From Devosia sp. (GTDB lineage Bacteria; Pseudomonadota; Alphaproteobacteria; Rhizobiales; Devosiaceae): DNA of 64,000 bases. The stretch lies in contig NZ_JAFKHE010000015.1 of assembly GCF_017307495.1 (NCBI RefSeq), forward strand, positions 62,001 to 126,000, read 5' to 3'. The stretch's first letter is position 1. The number at the start of each line of letters is the position of its first letter. A program made the position numbers and the translations under genes. Shown here in pieces: positions 53,466 to 63,593 of this stretch. The notes under the pieces are model-generated. The model searched no databases, was not told the DNA's origin, and saw nothing but the letters and a program-made list of their open reading frames with translations.

Positions 53466-53715
53466 TTCAATGTACATAACGCTTTGATTTTGCAAGGCAA
53501 CCTGCAAGCTCTAGCAGCCCTGTCCCATCATTCCTTTCGACGACGGTTTCTGCTGTCACGTACACAGCCGTACCCTGGCAGCGGCAAGCTCGGAGCCCTC
53601 GCTTTGGTGTTGCTGTAGCCTGGCGCTATCGTCCTGTGAGAAGCGAGAGGATTGGGCGCGAATGGACACGACGTAGCGGTGATCGGCGTCGGTGGCTCGA
53701 CCGAGGTCGAGGTCA
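53466..53715. other. Intergenic segment after tRNA-Met
   Basis: About 250 bases of less GC-rich DNA. Short reading frames overlap here on both strands but none has a convincing start or family likeness. I see no repeat of the tRNA 3' end, so no attachment site. Confidence 0.5.
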
Positions 53716-53871
53716 ATGAGAAGAAGGATCGCGTCGACGACGCCATTCACCCGACCCGTACTGCCGTTGAAGAGGGGCATCCTGCGGGGCGTTGGCGTTG
53801 CGCTGCTGCGTGCGGCCAACGCGCTCGAGACGCTCAAACCTGACCTGCCCGCTGGCGGCATGGACTACTGA
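53716..53871 (+). CDS. Possible small protein gene, 51 residues
   Basis: The frame opens at ATG with GAGG close upstream and encodes a basic peptide: [14 protein letters not shown] at the start, a mildly hydrophobic middle ([18 protein letters not shown]) and an acidic end GGMDY. A strong terminator begins 8 bases after the stop. Start signal, length and terminator together suggest a real gene, but I recognise no family, and an overlapping frame on the other strand cannot be excluded. Confidence 0.4.
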   Translation: MRRRIASTTPFTRPVLPLKRGILRGVGVALLRAANALETLKPDLPAGGMDY

Positions 53872-53878
53872 GCACGAA

Positions 53879-53906
53879 GGGCCGGTTTCGACCGGCCCAT
53901 TTTCCT
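53879..53906 (+). terminator. Rho-independent terminator (TTCG tetraloop)
   Basis: Perfect 8-bp stem GGGCCGGT-TTCG-ACCGGCCC followed by ATTTTCC. It ends plus-strand transcription after the small gene (or the tRNA). On the minus strand the same stem follows the chemoreceptor gene and could end it too, though the T-tract there is poor. Confidence 0.85.
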
Positions 53907-53914
53907 GGACTAGT

Positions 53915-55657
53915 CTAGGATCTCGCCTTCAGGGCCTTGATCCCGTCGTGAGCGACTGCTGTTCGCGGTTCCAGAGGCACCAGCTTGGGTTTGCCGTCAC
54001 TGACGACGAATACCTCGACGATCCGATCGAGCTCGGTGGCCTGCGCCTCGGTTTGCTCGATGGCCGCGTTGGTCTGCTCAACCAGCGCAGCGTTGTGCTG
54101 GGTCATTTCGTCCATCTGCCGCATCGCAGTCGAGACCTGCGAGATGGCGATTGACTGCTCCTGGCTCGCCTGGGCGATGCCGTTGATCAGGTCGGTGTTC
54201 TCCCGCAACTCCGCGAGCATGCCTTTCAGCCGGCTCGCCGCCTCCGACACAAGGTCTGAGCCACTCGCGACCTCGTGGGCGGACCGCTCGATCAGTGCCT
54301 TGACCTCCTTGGACGCACCGGCGGCCGATTGGGCCAGGCGCCGCACCTCGACCGCGACGACGGCAAAACCTTTTCCGGCATCACCGGCACGAGCCGCTTC
54401 GACCGAGGCGTTGAGGGCAAGCAGGTTTGTCTGGAACGCGATGTCGTCGATCAGTGCGATGATACGGGAGATGCTTGCCGAAGAGGCACTGATGCGTTCC
54501 ATCGCCGCATTGGCGTCGAACATCACCTGGCCAGCCTGTTCGGCGGCCGCTGACTGTGCCTTGCTCTTCGTGCTGGCTGTTTCGGCACGCTTGGCATTGC
54601 CTGCAACGGTGCTGGACAGTTGCGCCATGGCCGCCGACGTTTCTTCGATCGCCGCCGCCTGCCTGGTGGTGCGCTCGGCCAGGTCGTTGGCACCAGACAG
54701 GATTTCACCGGTCGCGGTCTTGAGCGAGCGGGAGGTCTGGCGCAGCCGACCCACGATCCGGGAGAACCTGCCAACCGTCTCGTTGAAGGCGATACGGACT
54801 TCCTCCAGTTCGCCGACGAATCTTGTGTCGATGGCGGCAGTCAGGTCGCCCTCGGCCAACCTGGCCAGGCCGGCGCCGAGCATGTTGACTGCCGACTTAC
54901 GCCCGGTGATGTCCGTCGCGTACTTGACGACTTTGTAGGGTTTGCCGTCGGGATCGAAGATCGGATTGTAGGACGCCTGGATCCAGACTTCCCTGCCGCC
55001 CTTGCCAATGCGCTTGTATTCGGCCGAATGAAATTCGCCGCGTCCCAACCTGTCCCAGAAATCACGATACTCCGAACTGCTGGCGTAGCCTGGCTCGACG
55101 AACATCCGGTGGTGCCGGCCCCTGATCTCGTCGATATGGTAGCCAAGCGCGGCGCAGAAGTTTTCGTTGGCGCTCAGGATCTCGCCCGTCACGGTGAACT
55201 CGATCACCGCTTGCGACCTCGAGATCGCGGCAAGTTGGCCCTGCGCATCGGCCGAGACGAGCTTCTGACTCGTTACGTCGGAGGCGAGCTTGACGACCTT
55301 CACCAGCTTCCCGCCACGATCGAAGACCGGATTGTACGTGGCCTGGATCCAGACTTCCTTGCCGGTCTTGCCAATTCGCTTGTATTCGCCCGCCTCAAAC
55401 TGGCCGTGCCGCAGCCTGTCCCAGAAGGCGAGATACGCGCTGCTGCTTGCCGTGACCGGGTCCACGAACATCCTGTGGTGCTGGCCGACAACTTCTGCCA
55501 GCTCGTAGCCGAGCAGGCTCAAGAAATTGGCGTTGGCGGCAATCACCGTGCCATCGAGACTGAACTCGATGATGGCCTGTGACTTCGATATCGCGTCCAG
55601 CGTTGCGCGGTCGAGATCGGCGGCCTTCGTGCCACCGCCGAACATGGTCCAGTCCAT
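53915..55657 (-). CDS. Soluble methyl-accepting chemotaxis protein with two PAS domains
   Basis: A 580-residue chemoreceptor without signal peptide or membrane segment. Two PAS-PAC units (about residues 18-130 and 140-252) are near-duplicates: both contain SQA(I/V)IEF, ANENF-like, HHRMFV(D/E)P, ASSS, FWDRL, EYKRIGK and EVWIQA(T/S)YNP(V/I)F. A HAMP-like linker follows at about 255-310. The MCP signalling domain has its hairpin tip at [36 protein letters not shown]. It should sense a cytosolic ligand, redox state or energy level and signal to CheA. It has no chemotaxis genes beside it. Confidence 0.92.
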   Translation of the reverse strand: MDWTMFGGGTKAADLDRATLDAISKSQAIIEFSLDGTVIAANANFLSLLGYELAEVVGQHHRMFVDPVTASSSAYLAFWDRLRHGQFEAGEYKRIGKTGKEVWIQATYNPVFDRGGKLVKVVKLASDVTSQKLVSADAQGQLAAISRSQAVIEFTVTGEILSANENFCAALGYHIDEIRGRHHRMFVEPGYASSSEYRDFWDRLGRGEFHSAEYKRIGKGGREVWIQASYNPIFDPDGKPYKVVKYATDITGRKSAVNMLGAGLARLAEGDLTAAIDTRFVGELEEVRIAFNETVGRFSRIVGRLRQTSRSLKTATGEILSGANDLAERTTRQAAAIEETSAAMAQLSSTVAGNAKRAETASTKSKAQSAAAEQAGQVMFDANAAMERISASSASISRIIALIDDIAFQTNLLALNASVEAARAGDAGKGFAVVAVEVRRLAQSAAGASKEVKALIERSAHEVASGSDLVSEAASRLKGMLAELRENTDLINGIAQASQEQSIAISQVSTAMRQMDEMTQHNAALVEQTNAAIEQTEAQATELDRIVEVFVVSDGKPKLVPLEPRTAVAHDGIKALKARS

Positions 55658-55800
55658 CGATGATTCCCTTTGCCTATGTAAGGCGCAGGGACGACTGCGC
55701 CTCCGATGGTGAATTTCTTTCTAAGAGGCACCCGCCGGTGTCACAGAACTCGCTGCCGAGCCCGCCCCCCGAACAAGGGTTCGGATCTGCCGCTGAAATA

Positions 55801-56520
55801 TCAGCCGGCACCCGCCAGCGTTGAGCGGCCCCCGTCCACTGCGAACACCTGCCCGGTGATCCAAGAGGCGCGTTCGGACAGCAGGAACGCGGTCATCGCG
55901 GCAATGTCGTCGACATCGCCGATGCGCTGCAGCGGGTGGGCTCGGGCCATTGCGGCCTCGGCCTGCTCGGTCGCCACCAGTCCTGCGGTGAGCGATGTCC
56001 GGGTCAGCGATGGTGCAATGCAGATGACCCTGATCCTTGGCGCAAGTTCCGCGGCAAGCGATCGCGTCAGGGCTTCCACGGCGCCCTTGGCCATCGCGAT
56101 GGAGCTGTGGAAGGCGAAGCCGTGCCCGGCCGCAACCGTGGAGAACAGGACGACCGATGCGTTGCCCGCCCGCTTGAGGGCCGGTAGCGCGGCCCGTACA
56201 GCCCGCGCGGCGCCGAGTGCGTTCAACTGGAAGTCGTGCAGCATGTCGGCGTCAGTCGTTCGTCCGAGGGGCTTCAGCGTGACCGAGCCAATGGCGTAGA
56301 CCAGCCCCTCGATCTGCTCGCCAGCGTCCGCGACGACCCGTTCGAGCGCGCCATCGGCGAGCGAATCGGCTGGCGACGTCGCACACGACAGGGCCTCGCC
56401 AAGCGAGCGCAGCCGACTCTCGTCCCGCCCGGACAGGTAGGCGCTTGTTCCTTCCGCGACCAGTTGCCTCGCCACCGCCGAGCCGACCCCGCCCGTGGCG
56501 CCGAAGATCAATACAACCAA
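55801..56520 (-). CDS. Short-chain dehydrogenase/reductase with altered active site
   Basis: A 239-residue classical-length SDR. The cofactor loop GATGGVG is at residues 7-13 and the C-terminal region (PLQRIGDVDDIAAMTAFLLSERASWITGQVFAVDGG) is fully typical. The catalytic segment reads HSSIAMAK: Lys145 is kept, but Ile141 stands where YxxxK has Tyr, and STVAAG places Thr128 at the usual Ser position. It may therefore be a divergent enzyme or have lost SDR chemistry. It stands alone between the chemoreceptor and LysR genes. Confidence 0.82.
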   Translation of the reverse strand: MVVLIFGATGGVGSAVARQLVAEGTSAYLSGRDESRLRSLGEALSCATSPADSLADGALERVVADAGEQIEGLVYAIGSVTLKPLGRTTDADMLHDFQLNALGAARAVRAALPALKRAGNASVVLFSTVAAGHGFAFHSSIAMAKGAVEALTRSLAAELAPRIRVICIAPSLTRTSLTAGLVATEQAEAAMARAHPLQRIGDVDDIAAMTAFLLSERASWITGQVFAVDGGRSTLAGAG

Positions 56521-56552
56521 GAACCACGTCCCCCGAATTCATTCGGGTGAAG

Positions 56553-57470
56553 CTACGGGAGCGGAGCGGTCAAAGTTTCAGGATTGCCTGCCGGATGCGC
56601 CCGGCTGAGCAGTTCCTGCAGCAACGGGTTTGGAAAGCGCCGGGCGACCGTCACGGCCAGGAATGTTTCGGAAATCCCGTCGAGCCGCGCGGCCTCCACC
56701 AGCAAGCCTTGCGCGAGTTCGTCCCGCACCACGATGGGCGGGAGAATAGCGAGGCCCAGATCCTCACGGGCCAGCAAGCGCAGCATCGCCATGTCGTCGG
56801 CCTCTGCCGCTATCCTTGGAACGACGCCAAGCCTGGAGGCGAGGGCATCGAAACTCGCCCTCAGAGCGGTGTCCATTGCCGGCAGCACCAGGGGCTCGGT
56901 CGCCAGGAGCGCAGAAAGAGGCCGTGTCACTGGTCCAACGCGGGCTGGCGTCCCGACCAGGCTGACGGGCTGATCGGCGAGGCTGTGCACCATCCAGGGA
57001 GTCTCTCCCTCACGTGAGGGGGGCAGGTTGGTCAGCACGACATCGAGGCTCAGGGCTTCCAGCGATTTGAGCAGTTCGGCCTGCGAGCCCGAACGCAGCA
57101 CGATCTCCACGTCTCCCCGACCGGTCAACGGTCCGAGGAAGGACATCTGGAAGTTGCGCGACAGCGTCGCGAGCGCCCCCACGCGAAGCGCCCGCCTGTT
57201 GCGACCGGTTTCGCGCAAGGTGGCGCTCAGGTCTTCTGCCGTGCGGAAAATCGCCTCGGCGTGATCGAGGGCGATGCGTCCTGCCTCGGTCAGGACAAGC
57301 CGCCGCCCCTGTCGCTCGAACAGATCATGGCCGAGCGTCGCCTCGAGCATGCGGATCTGGCTGGAGAGAGCCGACTGGGACAAATTCAGCTGCCTTGCGG
57401 CCTCCGTCAGCTTTCCCTCGAGCGCCACCGCCCGGAACAGCCTCAGATGGTGGAGGTTGATCGCTGCCAT
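56553..57470 (-). CDS. LysR-family transcriptional regulator
   Basis: A 305-residue regulator starting at the ATG at 57470; the open frame beyond it is a shadow. The winged helix-turn-helix is at residues 5-64 (NLHHLRLFRAVALEGKLTEAARQLNLSQSALSSQIRMLEATLG). The effector domain includes GDVEIVLRSGSQAELLKSL, LDVVLTNLPP and LGLAILPPIVVRDEL. It is divergent from dabB with 100 bases between, containing a LysR-type dyad. It therefore most likely controls the inorganic-carbon operon, as CbbR/CcmR-like LysR proteins do elsewhere. Confidence 0.9.
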   Translation of the reverse strand: MAAINLHHLRLFRAVALEGKLTEAARQLNLSQSALSSQIRMLEATLGHDLFERQGRRLVLTEAGRIALDHAEAIFRTAEDLSATLRETGRNRRALRVGALATLSRNFQMSFLGPLTGRGDVEIVLRSGSQAELLKSLEALSLDVVLTNLPPSREGETPWMVHSLADQPVSLVGTPARVGPVTRPLSALLATEPLVLPAMDTALRASFDALASRLGVVPRIAAEADDMAMLRLLAREDLGLAILPPIVVRDELAQGLLVEAARLDGISETFLAVTVARRFPNPLLQELLSRAHPAGNPETLTAPLP

Positions 57471-57495
57471 CGTTCTATTTCCTGCGCGAAAACGC

Positions 57496-57518
57496 TCCAA
57501 AATATGTAATTTTCTGGA
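57496..57518. promoter_or_regulatory. Candidate LysR-binding dyad upstream of dabB
   Basis: In the divergent gap TCC and GGA ends enclose AAAAT-ATGTA-ATTTT, an inverted repeat of about 23 bases with the T-N11-A form of LysR boxes. It is the only AT-rich island between the two start codons. Confidence 0.6.
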
Positions 57519-57570
57519 ACTTGGGCAACGACTATTTCCCGACCGGTCAACGCACCTCAAGGGATCAACG

Positions 57571-59124
57571 ATGGCACCGCTCATCGAGGCCGGCTTCCTC
57601 GCCCCTCTGCCACCACTCCTCGTCGCCGTCTTGGGCGCGACGCTGCTTCGCGACGCGAGGCGACCGGGCAGCGTCGCGGAGCTCGGCGCGCTCCTCGCGC
57701 TGGGCCTCAGCGCCTTCAGCCTTGCCGATCTCCTCCTGACCGGTTCCGCCACCCTCGCGCTGGGGACAACGGCGGTTTCGTTCCACATCGAGCCAATCGG
57801 CGCGACGCTGCAACTGCTCATCGCCTTCGTCGGCTGGGTCGTCGTGCGCTACGCCCGGACCTATCTGGCCGGTGCCAGGGGGGAGAGCCGCTTCCATGTG
57901 CTGCTGCTCGCCACCCTGTCGGCCGTGCTCGCCCTTTCCGTCGCGGCAAGCCTGCCCGCCCTGATCCTCGCCTTCATGGCGATCGGCACCTTGCTCCGGC
58001 GGTTGCTGCTCTTCTTTCCTGCACGGCCCGCCGCCAGGCGCGCCGCCACGAAGTTCACGCTGGTATGGGGCGCCGCCGACGTTGCGCTGGTGCTTGCCGC
58101 GGCGCTGCTGTGGATCAGCTTTGGTGACGGCGGTCTCACCGGCATCGACGTGCCCACGCAGTCCGGTCTGCCGGTGCTTGCTCAGTTCGCGGTGGCTCTG
58201 GTCGTCCTTGCAGCAGCACTCAAGACAGCCGCCTTTCCGCTGCACGGCTGGGTGACCGAAGTCATGGAAGCGCCAACTCCCGTGTCGGCTTTCCTGCATG
58301 CGGGCATCATCAATTCGGGCGGGGTGCTCCTCATCAAGCTCGCGCCGCTGGTCGGCGCCAGTCCCGGCGCGATGGCGGCGCTCGTCATGGTCGGGGGCTT
58401 CACAGCGCTGTTTGGTGCAACCGTCATGCTGACGCAGAGCGCGGTCAAGACGGCGCTCGCATGGTCCACGGTGGCGCAGATGGGCTTCATGCTGTTGCAG
58501 TGCGGGCTCGGCCTTTGGCCCCTGGCACTGCTCCACATCGTCGCGCACTCGCTCTACAAGGCCCACGCCTTCCTCTCTTCCGGGTCGGCCGTGCTGGCGG
58601 TGGCTTCGGTTCGCAGGCCCGGTCCGGTCGCCGTGCCGGGCACCCTGGCGGTAGCACGGGCATTCCTGCTTGCCCTGGGCCTTTATGCCGTCGTCGCCCT
58701 GGCCTTCGACCTCCTGCTCGGGGCGAAGTCTGCGCAGGCCCTGGCGCTGGGCGCCATCCTCGTCCTCGGCGTCGCCTACCTCGTGGCGCAAGGCCTGGCC
58801 GACGCGGCCCCCCGCGCACTGACCCGGCGTACCGTCCTCGCCTCCCTCGGCGCCACGCTTGCCTATTTCGGCTTCCACCGGCTTGCGGACTGGCTCTGGG
58901 GTGGGCTCCTGCCGGGGGCGCCTTTGGCCGGGCCGCTCGAATGGGCGCTCATTGTGCTGGCGCTCGCCTCCTTCGCGCTCGTGGCGATCGTGCAAGCCAT
59001 GTTTCCGCTCTGGGCGCATCACCCGGCGGCGGCAGGCCTGCGCGTCCACCTCGCCAACGGCCTCTACCTCAATGCCATTCTGGATCGGCTGACCGGCGGC
59101 TTCCGGGCCGACGCGAAACCCTGA
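57571..59124 (+). CDS. dabB: DabB, NuoL-like proton-conducting subunit of the DAB inorganic-carbon transporter
   Basis: A 517-residue membrane protein of the NADH-dehydrogenase subunit 5 / Mrp family with about 13 membrane segments. The start is the ATG at 57571; the frame open to 57274 lies across the LysR gene. Family marks are TAAFPLHGWVTEVMEAPTPVSAFLHAGIINSGGVLLIKLAP, with the conserved Lys and Glu of the proton path, AWSTVAQMGFMLLQCGLG and HIVAHSLYKAHAFLSSG. Followed by a DUF2309 gene it is DabB, which couples ion flow to DabA-driven trapping of CO2 as bicarbonate. Confidence 0.92.
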   Translation: MAPLIEAGFLAPLPPLLVAVLGATLLRDARRPGSVAELGALLALGLSAFSLADLLLTGSATLALGTTAVSFHIEPIGATLQLLIAFVGWVVVRYARTYLAGARGESRFHVLLLATLSAVLALSVAASLPALILAFMAIGTLLRRLLLFFPARPAARRAATKFTLVWGAADVALVLAAALLWISFGDGGLTGIDVPTQSGLPVLAQFAVALVVLAAALKTAAFPLHGWVTEVMEAPTPVSAFLHAGIINSGGVLLIKLAPLVGASPGAMAALVMVGGFTALFGATVMLTQSAVKTALAWSTVAQMGFMLLQCGLGLWPLALLHIVAHSLYKAHAFLSSGSAVLAVASVRRPGPVAVPGTLAVARAFLLALGLYAVVALAFDLLLGAKSAQALALGAILVLGVAYLVAQGLADAAPRALTRRTVLASLGATLAYFGFHRLADWLWGGLLPGAPLAGPLEWALIVLALASFALVAIVQAMFPLWAHHPAAAGLRVHLANGLYLNAILDRLTGGFRADAKP

Positions 59125-59140
59125 GCCTCGGAGCAAACCC

Positions 59141-61519
59141 ATGTACAGCGACATTCTCACTCCCGCTCACTCGAGGCTCCAGGGCCTCATGGCTGCCGCC
59201 CAACACGCAGTCCTCGCCATTCCACCGGCCTTCCCGCTCTCGGCAACCGTCGCCGTCAACCCGTTCCTCGGGCAGTCCGGGGAGGATCTCGCTGCTGCCG
59301 GCGCCCGGCTCGCCCGGGTGGCCGGCATCAGGGTCACGCCGGCACGAGCGCACTATGCAAGGCGTATCGCGCAAGGCGACATCTCCGACGAAGAGCTGGC
59401 GGCCGCGCTTGCCGCATCGACATCGCCGCTTCGTCCCACCGATCTTGCCGGCCTCAAGGCAGCGCTCGAGTCCGACCCGCCGGCGCCCACCGCACTGCCA
59501 ACGGTGGCCACCCTGGCACAGGGCCATTCGGGCACCGACTGGAACGCGGTGATCGAAAAGAGCCTGGGCCTGTGGGCCGCCGGACACTTCGATGGCGGAC
59601 AGGCGCTCTGGCTTCCGCGGCCCTGGCGCGGCGCCTATGCCGCGTGGCGCGAGTGGGCGATCAACGACCTGACGCCGGGGATTGCCGGCCTCAAGGGGTT
59701 CTGCGCTCACGTCGCCTCCGCGCCAGACACGGCAGAACGGGCCATTCTCCGGGCGGCCGACCAGCTCAGCCTGACCGAGGAGGCGGCGCCCATGGCCTTC
59801 CATCGGCTGCTGATGGATCTGGGCGGGTGGGCCCAGCATGCCCGCTTCCTGCTCTGGCAGGCCGAACTCGACGGCGAGAGCGACAGCACGCTGCTCGAAC
59901 TGCTGGCCATTCGCCTGGTCTGGGAAGAGGCCCTGCTGGTGCACGCGCCCGAAGTCGGATGGCTGTGGAACAAGGTCGTCACGGCCCATGCCGAAGCGGT
60001 GGCACCCACTGAAGATGCCGTCATCGATGCCATCCTCCAGGACGCCGCCGAGCGGGCCTACCAGCGCAGGCTGGCCGGTTGCCTTTCATCCTCGCACACC
60101 ACTGCGCCGGTTCGGCCGGCTCTGCAGGCGGCCTTCTGCATCGATGTGCGGTCCGAGGTGTTTCGGCGTGCGCTGGAGGGCCTGGATCCGGCCATCGAGA
60201 CCATTGGCTTTGCGGGCTTCTTTGGTCTTCCCGTGGCACACCGCGCCCATGGCACCGATGCGTTGGACAGCCACCTTCCGGCATTGCTCAAGCCGGCCTT
60301 GACCGTGTCGAGCCATGCGGCCGGCGGCGAAGAATCGGCGTTCCGGATTTCGGCGCGCGCGACTCGGGCCTGGGGCCGGTTTCGGCAGGCTGCCGTCTCG
60401 TCGTTCGCCTTTGTCGAAGCCGCGGGGCTCGGCTATGCCGCCAAGCTGCTGTCCTCGGCGCTGGGGCTTGAAGCCGCCAGGCAGACCGCCAGTCCTCGGC
60501 CCAGGTTCGAGCTGCCGCTTCCCGCAAGGATCAAGGCCGACATCGGCGCCAGGGTGCTCAGGTCCATGGGCCTGAGCACCAACCTGGCCCGGCTGGTCCT
60601 GCTCGTCGGGCACGGCACCCACGTCACCAACAACCCGCATGAGAGCGCCTATCAGTGCGGCGCCTGTGGCGGGCATAGCGGTGAGGTCTCGGCCCGCGTG
60701 CTGGCCGATCTTCTGAACGATATCGAGGTTCGCGCGGAGCTTGCCGCGCGGGGCGTCGCTCTTCCAGCCGACACGCTGTTCGTTGCCGCGCTCCATGTCA
60801 CCACGACCGACGAGGTCCGGCTCTTTGCCGACACACCGGCGCCCGCCCATGCCGACGACCTGGCGAGGGCGCGGGCGTGGCTGGCCGCGGCCGGCAAGCT
60901 GACGCGCATGGAGCGCGCCGCCCGCCTGCCCGGCGCAACCCCCGACACCGTGGCCCGGCGGGCCCTCGACTGGGCCGAACTGCGTCCCGAATGGGGGCTC
61001 GCGGGCTGCGCCGGCTTCATCGCCGCACCGCGCGCCATCACCCGCGGCCGCGATCTGGGCGGTCGCTGCTTCCTTCACAGCTACGACTGGACAAGCGATG
61101 AAGGCTTCCAGACCCTCGAGCTCATCCTGACCGCCCCGGTGGTGGTGGCGAGCTGGATCAGCCTGCAATATTACGGCTCCACCGTCGCCCCCGAGCTGTT
61201 CGGCGCCGGCGACAAGCTCCTCCACAATGTGGTTGGCGGCCTCGGCGTCGTCACCGGCAACGGCGGCAAGTTGCGGACGGGTCTGCCGCTCCAGGCTGTT
61301 CATGATGGCGAGACCTTCGTGCACGAGCCTTTGCGGTTGTCTGTCCTGGTCGAAGCGCCCATCGATGCGATCACCGACGTTCTCGAGCGCCATGCCGAGG
61401 TCAGGGCGCTCTTCGACAACGGCTGGTTGCACCTGCTGGCGCTCGACAAGGGCAATGTCGTGGCCCGCTACGGGCGAGGGCTCACCTGGGAACGGGTGGC
61501 GACGCCGGAGCTGGCATGA
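59141..61519 (+). CDS. dabA: DabA, DUF2309 carbonic-anhydrase-like subunit of the DAB transporter
   Basis: A 792-residue DUF2309 protein. The zinc ligands are visible: Cys333 and Asp335 in FCIDVRSE, His491 in VGHGTHVTNNP and Cys506 in YQCGACGG; the spacing of 15 between His and the second Cys equals that in Halothiobacillus DabA. It hydrates CO2 to bicarbonate one way, energised through DabB. It starts 16 bases after dabB and overlaps the next gene by 4 bases. In heterotrophs such systems supply bicarbonate for carboxylases under low CO2. Confidence 0.94.
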   Translation: MYSDILTPAHSRLQGLMAAAQHAVLAIPPAFPLSATVAVNPFLGQSGEDLAAAGARLARVAGIRVTPARAHYARRIAQGDISDEELAAALAASTSPLRPTDLAGLKAALESDPPAPTALPTVATLAQGHSGTDWNAVIEKSLGLWAAGHFDGGQALWLPRPWRGAYAAWREWAINDLTPGIAGLKGFCAHVASAPDTAERAILRAADQLSLTEEAAPMAFHRLLMDLGGWAQHARFLLWQAELDGESDSTLLELLAIRLVWEEALLVHAPEVGWLWNKVVTAHAEAVAPTEDAVIDAILQDAAERAYQRRLAGCLSSSHTTAPVRPALQAAFCIDVRSEVFRRALEGLDPAIETIGFAGFFGLPVAHRAHGTDALDSHLPALLKPALTVSSHAAGGEESAFRISARATRAWGRFRQAAVSSFAFVEAAGLGYAAKLLSSALGLEAARQTASPRPRFELPLPARIKADIGARVLRSMGLSTNLARLVLLVGHGTHVTNNPHESAYQCGACGGHSGEVSARVLADLLNDIEVRAELAARGVALPADTLFVAALHVTTTDEVRLFADTPAPAHADDLARARAWLAAAGKLTRMERAARLPGATPDTVARRALDWAELRPEWGLAGCAGFIAAPRAITRGRDLGGRCFLHSYDWTSDEGFQTLELILTAPVVVASWISLQYYGSTVAPELFGAGDKLLHNVVGGLGVVTGNGGKLRTGLPLQAVHDGETFVHEPLRLSVLVEAPIDAITDVLERHAEVRALFDNGWLHLLALDKGNVVARYGRGLTWERVATPELA

Positions 61520-62349
61520 CCCTCCCTCACCGGGTTGCGCTCGGCACCAAGCACGGGAAGTCCGCTGCCATCGCGCCTCCGCTGGGCCGGATCGGCATTG
61601 CCGTGTCCGTGCCCGAGGGCCTCGACACGGACAAGTTCGGCACATTTACCGGTGAGGTCGCGCGTCTGGGCTCCATGGTGGATGCCGCTCGAGCCAAGGC
61701 TCGGGCGGCCTGCGAGCTGACCGGTCTCGACGTCGGTATCGGTAGCGAGGGCAGTTATGGTCCCCATCCGAGCATACCTATCCTGCCTCTGGGACGGGAG
61801 GTCCTCCTGCTGTGGGATCGGACCACCGGTCGCGAGATCGTCGAGCAGGTGGTCGACGATCAGCCACGTCTCGCGAGCCGCTACGTCGCAGACGTTGCTG
61901 ATCTGGATGACCTGATTGCCCAGACCGACTTTCCCCGGACCAACTTCGTCGTCTCCCCCGCGGGGACCACAGACCACGTCAAGGGATTGAAAACACTGCC
62001 CGAACTGGTCGCGGCGGTAGGGCAGGCCATTGCGCAGTCGGAAGGTCGGCGCGCCCTCGTCCAGACGGACATGCGGGCCAATCACAACCCTCGCCGCATG
62101 CATACCATCGCCCGGGCCGCAGAGGCACTCGCCGAACGCCTGTCTCGAAACTGCCCCCGCTGCGGCAGCTACGGCTGGGGGCTGGTCGAAGTGGAGCGCG
62201 GGCTTCCGTGCTCGGCGTGCGGCATGCCCACCCCGCTCGTGGGCAACGAAGTCCATGGATGCACAGCCTGCCGGCATTCCGAGCGAGCGGCCAGAGGCAA
62301 CGGCCTTGCCACTGCCGATCCCCGCCATTGCCCGCACTGCAATCCTTAG
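61516..62349 (+). CDS. DUF6671-like protein with C-terminal double zinc ribbon
   Basis: A 277-residue protein translationally coupled to dabA (ATGA). The N-terminal part reads RVALGTKHGKSAAIAPPLGRIGIAV, then DTDKFGTFTGEVAR and VGIGSEGSYGPHPSIPILPLGREVLLLWD, which I recognise as the pattern of uncharacterised DUF6671 proteins. QTDMRANHNPRRMHTIARAAEALAERL leads into four CxxC pairs from Cys213 on (CPRC, CSAC, CTAC, CPHC), i.e. two zinc ribbons. There is no signal peptide or membrane segment. Its function is unknown; the context suggests a link with inorganic-carbon uptake. Confidence 0.75.
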   Translation: MTLPHRVALGTKHGKSAAIAPPLGRIGIAVSVPEGLDTDKFGTFTGEVARLGSMVDAARAKARAACELTGLDVGIGSEGSYGPHPSIPILPLGREVLLLWDRTTGREIVEQVVDDQPRLASRYVADVADLDDLIAQTDFPRTNFVVSPAGTTDHVKGLKTLPELVAAVGQAIAQSEGRRALVQTDMRANHNPRRMHTIARAAEALAERLSRNCPRCGSYGWGLVEVERGLPCSACGMPTPLVGNEVHGCTACRHSERAARGNGLATADPRHCPHCNP

Positions 62350-62585
62350 CAGGATCGTCGCTCGCTCAGGGAATGGGCCTATGCCCGCCCCTGCGCCTCC
62401 TCGGCCCAGAGCAACCAAGCCATCGGTCCCCGGATCGAGACCTGCAACACCACCAGACCGACCCAGCCCTTGGCGGAATCTCCCCGATCCGAGGACTGAA
62501 CAACCGCTTGGAAATGACTGCTAGGTGACCCCTGAGGGCAATGGCGCATGCTAGATGCCCTGAACGCTCGCCTGCGCAAGCGCGT
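62350..62585. other. Intergenic DNA between convergent dab operon and ABC genes
   Basis: These 236 bases lie between two converging units. I find no clear hairpin with a T-run, no repeat copy and no credible gene. Confidence 0.4.

Positions 62586-63589
<1,004 letters not shown>

Positions 63590-63593
<4 letters not shown>

Noticed and set aside
53556..53861. A 101-codon minus-strand frame overlapping the small plus-strand candidate
   Set aside because: It has no evident ribosome-binding site, no family likeness and serine/arginine-rich low-complexity content; the plus-strand frame fits the terminator better.
53389..53900. Integrated island next to the tRNA gene
   Set aside because: tRNA genes are common integration sites, but I see no integrase, no repeat of the tRNA 3' end and no phage-like gene in the following 10 kb.
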